Positions 8,848-16,287 of a stretch of 38,521 bases of DNA are shown here, piece after piece. The position numbers and the translations under genes were made by a program. The stretch comes from Pleomorphomonas diazotrophica. GTDB taxonomy: Bacteria > Pseudomonadota > Alphaproteobacteria > Rhizobiales > Pleomorphomonadaceae. A model generated the notes under the pieces. It was given only the letters and a program-made list of their open reading frames with translations. It searched no databases and had not been told where the DNA came from. The stretch is taken from assembly GCF_002844595.1 (NCBI RefSeq), contig NZ_PJNW01000021.1, positions 1-38,521 on the forward strand, written 5' to 3'. Position 1 is the stretch's first letter. Each line of letters begins with the position of its first letter.

Positions 8848-10227
8848 TCACTCCCCCTGCTGGATCGGGCGGCTCTGAGCGAAGCCGAGAGCCAGGATCA
8901 TCATCATCATCATGACGATGGCCGGGATCTGCAAGCTGAAGTCGACCAGTGAATGGACACCGCCGGCCAGCACAACACCGGCGGCTGCCGCCGGTATCAT
9001 CCAGTCCTCGCGGCGTACCGCAGCCACCGCGGTGGTTCCAGCGAGCAGGAGTACCGACAATACCACGGCCATCGTGGCAGGGATGCCGAGTTCGGCGGCC
9101 AGTTCAAGATAGAGGTTATGAGCGGCGTCGAAGGTCACGTCGGGGCTGATCGGATCCGATTTGACCGCCCTGAAAGCGTCCTCATAGGTTCCACCGCCGT
9201 AGCCGGTCAGCGGTCGCGCCGCGATGAGACCGAGCGTCTGTTCGTAGACCGCCAGCCGGATATCGGCGTCTCGGTCGACGGTGGCCATGCGCTCGAACAG
9301 GATGCCGCTGGTATTGGCGAGCACGGCACCTGCGACGAGGCCGGCGACGATCATTACACCGGCCAGGATGCGCCGGGCGCCCGTCGATCTGAATACGGCG
9401 ATCAGGGCGATGAGGCCGGCCCCCAATGCGGCGACGAACATGCCCATTCGGGAGTGCGAGAAGGCGAGTGCCAGGCCGATCAGGGCGAGCGGCGCCACGT
9501 TGAAGCCCAACTGGACCAGAATCCGGCTCAACCCCGAGCGTGAAACGTCCTCTTCGTCGGTGCCGAAGATCAGGGCTACACCCATGATGGCACCGAAGGC
9601 GGCAAAGGTCGCAAAGCTGTTGCGATTGACGAAGACGCCAGTCGCGTCGCCCTGATAGGCTTCCTTGGGCAGGAACAGCAGGACATCGCCGAAAAAGGTC
9701 AGCGAGGCGAGCGCGATCAATGCATGTGCGGCGATGCCCAGATAGACCGCGCGGAACAGAATCTTGGCCCGTCGCTTCTCAACCGCCACCTGAAGCGCCA
9801 GCACGAAAAACAATGCATAGGTCAGATAGCGCATCAGCATGTCGAAGGTGGCGCCCGGCCCGATGGTGATCCGGCCGGCTCCATCCGACAGCGGTGACAA
9901 TGCCGCCCATTCAGGCGCCGCCGCGAGGTCGAGCGGCAGAAGGGTCACCAGCATCCAGATGATCACAAGGCCGAACAGGATGACCGGGATGGCGAAGTTG
10001 GACAGCGGCAGGCGCGGCCTGACGTGGCCGCGATAAAGGCCGACAGCGTAAAACAGGCCGATCACCGCGACGACGGCGGCATAGAGCATGTAGAAAAAGG
10101 CTCGAATGCCGCCCATGGGCAGTGGCGCCAGAAGCGCTGTCGCCACCAGGGCCCAGCCGAGATAGTCATGGCCTTTCGACCGGCGGGACATACTGCTCCG
10201 ATGCACCCTGTGCTGACGATTGGCCAC
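8848..10227 (-). CDS. O-antigen ligase/polymerase-like membrane protein (Wzy_C family)
   Basis: A 459-residue polytopic membrane protein with about ten to twelve hydrophobic helices (for example LGWALVATALLAPLPMGG near residue 22). The region around residues 325-375 has the family's periplasmic loop pattern: TLGLIAARPLTGYGGGTYED, then FDAAHNLYLELAAELGIPA, the H-N-x-x-L-x-L-A-x-E-L-G block of O-antigen ligases and polymerases. Such proteins join or polymerise lipid-linked glycans on the periplasmic face. The start is either the GTG at 10227 (AGGAGG ten bases upstream) or the ATG at 10191 (GGAG close by). There are no glycosyltransferases next to it, so it is an orphan here. Whether it acts on lipopolysaccharide, exopolysaccharide or a protein is open. 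Confidence 0.85.
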   Translation of the reverse strand: MANRQHRVHRSSMSRRSKGHDYLGWALVATALLAPLPMGGIRAFFYMLYAAVVAVIGLFYAVGLYRGHVRPRLPLSNFAIPVILFGLVIIWMLVTLLPLDLAAAPEWAALSPLSDGAGRITIGPGATFDMLMRYLTYALFFVLALQVAVEKRRAKILFRAVYLGIAAHALIALASLTFFGDVLLFLPKEAYQGDATGVFVNRNSFATFAAFGAIMGVALIFGTDEEDVSRSGLSRILVQLGFNVAPLALIGLALAFSHSRMGMFVAALGAGLIALIAVFRSTGARRILAGVMIVAGLVAGAVLANTSGILFERMATVDRDADIRLAVYEQTLGLIAARPLTGYGGGTYEDAFRAVKSDPISPDVTFDAAHNLYLELAAELGIPATMAVVLSVLLLAGTTAVAAVRREDWMIPAAAAGVVLAGGVHSLVDFSLQIPAIVMMMMMILALGFAQSRPIQQGE

Positions 10228-10397
10228 GCTCGGCGATCCTCCTCAAAGACGGCGGCACTCTAGCGATTTCGCCGGTCGGGAGCTAGAGGATCCATCTTGA
10301 AAGTTGCACCCTTCCCGATGGCAGGCAAGCGGGTCGAAACAACGGCTTATGGCGCGCCTTTTCCCCCTTTTTCCTCAGGCATGCACAGACGGGCCGA

Positions 10398-11264
10398 CTA
10401 TCCCTCTCGTAGGGCGCCGGCCGCCTTCAACGCGGCCGAGGCGCGATTCTCGACACCGAGTTTCGCGTAGATCTGTTCAAGATGCTTGTTGACCGTGCGT
10501 GGAGAGAGGCCAAGGATCTCGCCAATGTCCTTGTTGGTCTTGCCGCGGCCGATCCAGAGCAGCACCTCCGCCTCTCGTGCTGTGAGACCGAACCGGGACC
10601 GCAGAAGCTCGGCATCGCCCGCTTCGCTACGCGCGAGCCGATAGAGGCGTTCGCCCGGTCCAGCGGCGCCCAAGGGTGCCAGAAGAAGCGGCGGGGCGTC
10701 CGGTATCGCAACCTCCAGAGGCCCGCCGTCATCCGCTGCCGCCATCTCGACCGCACCGGCAATGCCGAGACTGTCGATCAGCCGGGCTGCTTGTGGCGTT
10801 GCCCAGACGATGCGGCCGTCGGCGTCCAGCGCCACGAGGTGACGTCCCGCCGCGTCGAGGGCCGCCTGAGCCGAGAGATTGGCCCGGGCATTGGCGAGAT
10901 GTACGCGGATGCGCGCCCTGAGTTCGTCGAGGTCGATCGGCTTGGTGAGATAGTCGACACCGCCGGAGGCGAGGCCGCGGACAATATGCTCGGTCTCGCT
11001 CAACCCGGTCATGAAGATCACCGGTACATGGGCGAGCGCCGGCAGAGCTTTCAACAACCGGCAAGTCTCGAAGCCGTCGATCTCCGGCATCACCGCGTCC
11101 ATCAGCACGACGTCCGGCGTCACTCGACCAGCGATGGCAAGCGCCTGCCGACCGGACGTGGCGACCAGCACGATCACGCCGTCCGCCTCCATGGCTTCGG
11201 TGAGGAAGCCGAGCGTCTCGGGACTGTCGTCGACGACGAGCACGGTATCGCGGGTCTGGGTCAT
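10398..11264 (-). CDS. LuxR-type response regulator (REC-PAS-like-HTH)
   Basis: A 288-residue DNA-binding response regulator. The receiver domain (about 6-122) has Asp12-Asp13, phospho-acceptor Asp56 (VVLMDAVMP), Thr86 and Lys108 (YLTKP), all intact. A middle segment (about 130-175) with HLVALDADGRIVWATPQAARL looks PAS-like and is unusual for NarL-type regulators. The C terminus (about 222-285) is a LuxR helix-turn-helix: LTAREAEVLLWIGRGKTNKD, then LGLSPRTVNKHLEQIYAKLG. The ATG overlaps the stop of the upstream transporter-kinase (ATGA), so the two are co-translated and very probably cognate partners. The divergent urt operon is the most likely target. The following 10228-10397 gap holds no gene I can support. 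Confidence 0.93.
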   Translation of the reverse strand: MTQTRDTVLVVDDSPETLGFLTEAMEADGVIVLVATSGRQALAIAGRVTPDVVLMDAVMPEIDGFETCRLLKALPALAHVPVIFMTGLSETEHIVRGLASGGVDYLTKPIDLDELRARIRVHLANARANLSAQAALDAAGRHLVALDADGRIVWATPQAARLIDSLGIAGAVEMAAADDGGPLEVAIPDAPPLLLAPLGAAGPGERLYRLARSEAGDAELLRSRFGLTAREAEVLLWIGRGKTNKDIGEILGLSPRTVNKHLEQIYAKLGVENRASAALKAAGALREG

Positions 11265-14200
11265 GAGGAGGTCATATCCTCGAGGGTGGCGGTGAAGCGG
11301 GCGAGATCGAAAGCGGCGAGGTGACTGCTGAGTGTCGCGATGGCGGCCGGGTCGGCATCCGTTTCGGCGAGGGCGGCGAGCTTGCCCTCCAGTCCGCGCA
11401 CGTAACCGATGGCGGCAAGCGATTTCAGTTCGGCGAGATCGGCGGCGGAGAATACCGCTGGCGATCCGGCCGATGTCGAGATCGCCGGCTCGCCGGAGCC
11501 GGTTTCGAGGAAGCTTATGCCGAGGTGGTGGCCGAGCCGATCGAGCAGGTCGGCAAGCGAAAATGGCTTGGCGAGCAGATCGTCATGACCAAGATCGCTC
11601 GCCGGCATGGCGCCGTCGCCGATGTTGGCTGAGAGCATGACGATGGGCGTCCGGACACCTTTGGTCCTGAGACGGCTGACCAGTTGCCAACCGGTCATGC
11701 CGGGCATGCGGATGTCGACGAAGAGGATGTCCGGCCGGGCCGTTTCCATGAGGGCGAGGCAGACCTCGCCTCCGTCCGCCGTCAGGACGGTGAACCCAAG
11801 GGGCGCCAGCATCTCCACCATCATGTCGCGGTGCTCGGCATTGTCGTCGACCACCAATATGGTGCGGCGAGACCCGACATAGCCGGTTACGGGGCGGTCA
11901 CCGTCGATGGCGGCGGCGCCGACCACGGCACCCAGCATCAGGCGGACCCGGAACGTGGTACCGGCGCCGGGCGCGGAGGTCATGGCAATGTCCCCGCCCA
12001 TGGTCTCGACGAGCAGGCGGGTGATGGTGAGACCGAGACCCAGACCGGGGATGGTGGTGGAAGCAGCGTGCCGGCCGCGCTCGAAGGGCTCAAACACACG
12101 TCCTTGGTCGTCCTCGGGGATTCCGAGGCCGGTGTCCGCCACCGTGAAGCGTGCAACCTGGTTTCGATAATCGACGCCGAGGGTCACGGTACCCTTCTCG
12201 GTGAACTTGATGGCGTTGGAGAGAAGATTGACCAGCACCTGGCGCAGACGCTTCTCGTCGGTTCGGACGACGGCTGGAAGATCGGCGGCGCGGCTGGCGT
12301 GGAAGGCAAGTCCCTTGGCTTCGGCTTGAAGTGCGAACATACCCTCGATCTGGTCGAGGAGATCGTGGATGCGGACATCCGTCAGGCGGATACGGAAACG
12401 CCCCGCCTCAATGCGGGAAATGTCTAGGAGGCCGTCGATCAGGCCGGACAGATGCTCGGCCGAACGCCGGATGACGCCGACGGCGTTGCGCCGCCCATCG
12501 GCAATGGCCGGGTCGCGTTCCAGGATCTGGGCGTAGCCGAGCACGGCATTGAGCGGGGTGCGCAGCTCATGGCTGAGACCCACGACATAGCGGCTTTTGG
12601 CGTCGCTCGCGGCCTCGGCCTTTTCTTTGGCTTTCTGCAGTTCGGCGTCGGTCCGCTTGTGCGCGGCGATCTCCTGGAACAGCGCCTGCGTCTGGCGCGC
12701 GCTCTCCTCCTCGGCGACGCCCCGCGAATCGCGGGCCAGCACGAAGAACCAGACGACGACACCGATCACCACCGAGAAAACGAAGAACACCACGGCGAGC
12801 ACACGACCGATGAGCACCGCCTCGCCCGGATGATCGACGGCGGCCTGACGATAGACGAACCACATGATGAGGCCCGACAGGGCGACCCATAGGGAGAGTT
12901 CGATCAGGTAGCGACCAAGGCGCGTGTTGGCTGCGGCGACGAGCGATGGTGGCAGCAGGCGCTCGAAAATCGTACGAGCCTGGGCGCCGAGCCGTGCCTT
13001 GGGTTTGCAGCGATCATGGCAGCGGGCGTCGAGCGAACAGCAGAGCGAGCAGATCGGCGCCTGATAGGCCGGACAGTAGGACATGTCCTCCGCCTCGAAG
13101 TCATGCTGGCAGACCGAACAGGTCAGCGTCGGCGCAAGGCTGTAGCTCCGACGCGGCTTGCGGGCCAGATAGAAACGTCCGTCCGTCAACCAGGCGATCA
13201 GCGGCGCCGTGGCGAAGGCGGCGACCAGCGCCACAAAGGGCGCAAAGGCCTCCGCCACCGAGCCGGCAATCCCGACGTGGGCAAGGAGACCGGCGACGGT
13301 GGCCACCGCCATCGCACCCACGCCAACCGGATTGACGTCCCAGAGATGCGCTCGCTTGAACTCGATGCCGGGTGGGCTGATACCGAGAGGCTTGTTGATC
13401 AGAAGGTCGGCCGAGATGGTCGACAGCCAGGCGACGGCGACGATGGCGAACACGGCGAGCGTCTGCTCCAGTGCCTCGTAGATGCCGATTTCCATCAGCA
13501 GCAGGGCGATGGAGACGTTGAACACCAGCCAGACGACGCGGCCGGGGTGGCTGTGGGTGAGGCGCGAGAAGAAGTTCGACCAGGCCAACGATCCGGCATA
13601 GGCGTTCATCACGTTGATCTTGAGCTGCGACACCACCACGAAGGCGGCGGTCAGCAGGTAGAGCCATGTTCCCTCCGGCAGCACGTAGCCGAAGGCGACG
13701 GCGTACATCCGGGCTGGCTCGGCGGCGTGCTCAATGGGAACGCCGCTCGAAAGGACGAGCACCGCCAGGAAGGAGCCGGCGATCATCTTGGGTACGCCGA
13801 GCACCACCCAGCCGGCGCCGGCGAGGAACACCGCGAGACGTCGCCGGCCGGAACCGGGCAGACGCGCCGGCAGGAAGCGGAGGAAATCGACCTGCTCGCC
13901 GATCTGGGCGGTGAGGGCCAGGATCACCGCACTCGCCGAGCCGAAGGCGACGAGATGGAAGCCGCCGCCTGATCCTCCGTCTCGTCCAGCGAAGGCCGCC
14001 CAATCGGAAAAGCTGGCGCCATCGGAAAAGGCAATGAAGACGAAGGGCAGGATGTTGAGCACGATCCAGATCGGTTGCGTCAGGATCTGGAAGCGGCTGA
14101 TCCAGGCGATGCCGTGGGTGACCAGCGGAATGACAAGAAGCGTGGAGACGACATAGCCGGCCCAGAGTGGCAGGCCGAGGGCCATCTCCAGCGCCGTCGA

Positions 14201-14611
14201 CATGATCGACGCCTCAATGGCGAACAGGATGAAAGTGAAGCTCGCGTAGATCAGCGAGGTGACCGTCGAGCCGATATAGCCAAAGCCTGCGCCCCGGGTC
14301 AGCAGATCGATATCGACACCGTGGCGGGCGGCCGTGCGAGCGATCGGCCAGCCGACGGCCAGCATGGCGAGGCTGGCCGCGACGATGGCGGCGACGGCAT
14401 TGACTGTGCCGTAGGAGAGCGTGATGGCGCCGCCGATCGCCTCCAGCGCCAGAAAGGAGATGGCGCCGATGGCCGTCTGCGCTACGCGCTCCTGCGACCA
14501 GCGCCGTGCCGACTTGGCCGTGAAGCGTAGCGCATAATCTTCCAGTGTCTCGTCGGCGACCCAACGGTTGTATTGGCGCCGGATCGGAATGATGCGCTGT
14601 CGCGCCGCCAT
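11261..14611 (-). CDS. NCS1-type transporter fused to hybrid histidine kinase
   Basis: An 1116-residue sensor with an unusual architecture. Residues about 30-480 form a polytopic nucleobase:cation-symporter-1 (purine-cytosine permease) domain with some twelve hydrophobic helices. Residues 498-535 hold eight cysteines, a probable metal-binding knuckle. Two more membrane helices (about 568-590 and 602-626) and a coiled coil (630-675) lead to a histidine kinase: H-box with His681 (GLSHELRTPLNAVLGYAQIL), N-box (NLLSNAIKF, 795-803), G1 (DTGLGIP, 826-832) and G2 (GLGLGLT, 856-862). A receiver follows with Asp922-923, phospho-acceptor Asp966 and Lys1015, then an ~80-residue helical tail. All catalytic residues are present. 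It overlaps its response regulator by four bases and is divergent from urtA. The transporter part probably serves as the ligand sensor, comparable in logic to SLC5-kinases such as CbrA; transport itself is possible. The ligand is unknown. Confidence 0.93.
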   Translation of the reverse strand: MAARQRIIPIRRQYNRWVADETLEDYALRFTAKSARRWSQERVAQTAIGAISFLALEAIGGAITLSYGTVNAVAAIVAASLAMLAVGWPIARTAARHGVDIDLLTRGAGFGYIGSTVTSLIYASFTFILFAIEASIMSTALEMALGLPLWAGYVVSTLLVIPLVTHGIAWISRFQILTQPIWIVLNILPFVFIAFSDGASFSDWAAFAGRDGGSGGGFHLVAFGSASAVILALTAQIGEQVDFLRFLPARLPGSGRRRLAVFLAGAGWVVLGVPKMIAGSFLAVLVLSSGVPIEHAAEPARMYAVAFGYVLPEGTWLYLLTAAFVVVSQLKINVMNAYAGSLAWSNFFSRLTHSHPGRVVWLVFNVSIALLLMEIGIYEALEQTLAVFAIVAVAWLSTISADLLINKPLGISPPGIEFKRAHLWDVNPVGVGAMAVATVAGLLAHVGIAGSVAEAFAPFVALVAAFATAPLIAWLTDGRFYLARKPRRSYSLAPTLTCSVCQHDFEAEDMSYCPAYQAPICSLCCSLDARCHDRCKPKARLGAQARTIFERLLPPSLVAAANTRLGRYLIELSLWVALSGLIMWFVYRQAAVDHPGEAVLIGRVLAVVFFVFSVVIGVVVWFFVLARDSRGVAEEESARQTQALFQEIAAHKRTDAELQKAKEKAEAASDAKSRYVVGLSHELRTPLNAVLGYAQILERDPAIADGRRNAVGVIRRSAEHLSGLIDGLLDISRIEAGRFRIRLTDVRIHDLLDQIEGMFALQAEAKGLAFHASRAADLPAVVRTDEKRLRQVLVNLLSNAIKFTEKGTVTLGVDYRNQVARFTVADTGLGIPEDDQGRVFEPFERGRHAASTTIPGLGLGLTITRLLVETMGGDIAMTSAPGAGTTFRVRLMLGAVVGAAAIDGDRPVTGYVGSRRTILVVDDNAEHRDMMVEMLAPLGFTVLTADGGEVCLALMETARPDILFVDIRMPGMTGWQLVSRLRTKGVRTPIVMLSANIGDGAMPASDLGHDDLLAKPFSLADLLDRLGHHLGISFLETGSGEPAISTSAGSPAVFSAADLAELKSLAAIGYVRGLEGKLAALAETDADPAAIATLSSHLAAFDLARFTATLEDMTSS

Positions 14612-14632
14612 GCGCCTCGTCCCCTGTTTTTG

Positions 14633-14698
14633 CGGCAGACTGCCTGATTTTCCGGCAGATGGATCGGCGCGGTCATGATCATGTCGCCCATCTGCCGG
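14633..14698. promoter_or_regulatory. Three copies of CGGCAGA in the kinase/urtA divergent region
   Basis: CGGCAGA occurs at 14633-14639 and 14653-14659 (spaced 20 bp, about two helical turns) and inverted as TCTGCCG at 14691-14697. The second and third copies are part of a perfect 11-bp inverted repeat CCGGCAGATGG (14652-14662) / CCATCTGCCGG (14688-14698) separated by 25 bp. The cluster is immediately upstream of the transporter-kinase start, so is placed to autoregulate that operon. Function as a regulator site is inference. Confidence 0.4.
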
Positions 14699-14766
14699 CC
14701 GCCCGACCGGGCGAGCCGTCTTTTCGTTGAGAGTTTGCAGGGTTCGTGCCGGTTCGGCGGCGGGCT

Positions 14767-14782
14767 TACGTCAATCGACGTA
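14767..14782. promoter_or_regulatory. Palindrome TACGTC-N4-GACGTA upstream of urtA
   Basis: A perfect 6-bp inverted repeat with a 4-base spacer (AATC), 90 bp before the urtA start. LuxR/NarL/FixJ-type regulators commonly bind short palindromes with TAC/GTA half-sites, so this is the better candidate for activation of urtA by the adjacent response regulator. I could not fix a promoter -10 with confidence. Confidence 0.4.
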
Positions 14783-14871
14783 TAGGGTGTCCAGCAGGCT
14801 TGGTCGAAAGTCGAAGCGAGGACCAGACGGGGCAACGGGCCTCGGCCTCCAGACAAAACGGGGAACCACAG

Positions 14872-16164
14872 ATGTCGCAGATCATCGATCGGCGTCGCAC
14901 GACGCTTGCTGCCGTTCTCGGCGCGCTTCTCGCTTCCACGGCGTCCGGTTACGCCGCCGATGACACCATCAAGGTCGGCGTGCTGCATTCGCTGTCGGGC
15001 ACCATGGCCATTTCCGAAACCACGCTGAAGGACACCGTCCTCTATCTCATCGACGAGCAGAACAAGAAGGGCGGCGTGCTCGGCAAGAAGCTGGAGGCCG
15101 TGGTGGTCGACCCGGCGTCCAACTGGCCGCTGTTCGCCGAAAAGGCGCGCGAACTGATCTCGCAGGACAAGGTGTCGGTGGTGTTCGGCTGCTGGACGTC
15201 GGTCAGCCGCAAGTCGGTGCTGCCGGTGTTCAAGGAACTCAACTCGATCCTGTTCTATCCCGTTCAATACGAGGGCGAGGAATCGGAGCGCAACGTCTTC
15301 TACACCGGCGCTGCTCCCAACCAGCAGGCCATTCCCGCAGTCGACTACCTGATGAAGGAAGAAGGCGTGCAGCGCTGGGTGCTGGCCGGCACCGACTATG
15401 TCTACCCGCGCACGACCAACAAGATTCTCGAGGCCTATCTCAAGGCCAAGGGTGTTGCCGCCGACGACATCATGATCAACTACACGCCGTTCGGTCACTC
15501 CGACTGGCAGTCGATCGTCGCCGACATCAAGAAATTCGGCTCGGCCGGCAAGAAGACCGCCGTGGTCTCGACCATCAACGGCGACGCCAATGTGCCCTTC
15601 TACAAGGAACTCGGCAACCAGGGCATCAAGGCCGAGGACATCCCGGTGGTCGCCTTCTCGGTCGGTGAGGAAGAGCTGGCCGGCATCGACACCAAGCCAC
15701 TGGTCGGTCACCTTGCCGCCTGGAACTATTTCCAGTCGATCGACAACGACGCCAACGCCACCTTCATCGACGGTTGGCACAAGTTCATCAAGAACGACAA
15801 GCGCACCACCAACGACCCGATGGAAGCCACCTATGTCGGCTTCAACGCCTGGGTGAAGGCGGTGGAAGCGGCCGGCACTACCGACGTCGATCCGGTGATC
15901 GATACGCTGGTCGGCACCACCGTGCCCAACCTGTCGGGCGGCTACGCCACCATCATGCCGAACCACCACATCACTAAGCCGGTGCTGATCGGCGAAATCC
16001 AGGATGATGGTCAGTTCGACATCGTGTCGGAGACGGCGCCGGTGGTCGGCGACGAATGGTCGGATTACCTCGAAGGCTCCAAGGACCTGATCTCCGATTG
16101 GCGCAAGCCGCTGTCTTGCGGCAACTTCAACGTCGCCACGGGCAAGTGCGGCGGCAATTCCTGA
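14872..16164 (+). CDS. urtA: Urea ABC transporter, substrate-binding protein
   Basis: A 430-residue periplasmic binding protein that captures urea (or short amides) for the UrtBCDE importer. I start at the ATG at 14872, which has GGGGA seven bases upstream and gives a signal peptide ending near GYAADD; the open frame could extend 42 residues but lacks support. The signal carries an arginine-rich RRRTTLAAVL, so Tat export is possible. Diagnostic UrtA sequences are VGVLHSLSGTMAISETTLKD, VFGCWTSVSRKSVLPVFKEL and YTGAAPNQQAIPAVDYL. It heads the urtABCDE operon, and a strong hairpin after its stop probably raises its level over the membrane components. FmdD-type amide-binding proteins are close relatives, but the full urtABCDE order favours urea. 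Confidence 0.96.
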   Translation: MSQIIDRRRTTLAAVLGALLASTASGYAADDTIKVGVLHSLSGTMAISETTLKDTVLYLIDEQNKKGGVLGKKLEAVVVDPASNWPLFAEKARELISQDKVSVVFGCWTSVSRKSVLPVFKELNSILFYPVQYEGEESERNVFYTGAAPNQQAIPAVDYLMKEEGVQRWVLAGTDYVYPRTTNKILEAYLKAKGVAADDIMINYTPFGHSDWQSIVADIKKFGSAGKKTAVVSTINGDANVPFYKELGNQGIKAEDIPVVAFSVGEEELAGIDTKPLVGHLAAWNYFQSIDNDANATFIDGWHKFIKNDKRTTNDPMEATYVGFNAWVKAVEAAGTTDVDPVIDTLVGTTVPNLSGGYATIMPNHHITKPVLIGEIQDDGQFDIVSETAPVVGDEWSDYLEGSKDLISDWRKPLSCGNFNVATGKCGGNS

Positions 16165-16179
16165 CCACCCGCACTCCCT

Positions 16180-16209
16180 CCGTCCGGGGCTGCCCCTGGC
16201 CCCGGACGG
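16180..16209 (+). promoter_or_regulatory. GC-rich intercistronic hairpin after urtA
   Basis: A perfect 11-bp stem CCGTCCGGGGC (16180-16190) / GCCCCGGACGG (16199-16209) with an 8-base loop, 15 bases after the urtA stop. No T-run follows. Such structures often protect the upstream message or partly end transcription, so the binding protein is made in excess over the permease subunits. Confidence 0.65.
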
Positions 16210-16287
16210 GCACCGACATGTCCGCCGATCATCTCGACTCAAGCCGGTTTGACGGCGGCGACTCAAGCGGACCGAAACGGACTTGCC

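Noticed and set aside
14482-16266. 594-residue open frame on the minus strand opposite urtA
   Set aside because: It is antisense to the well-supported urtA and to the kinase start; its composition (His/Asp/Arg-rich, no motif) is that of a mirror frame in GC-rich DNA.
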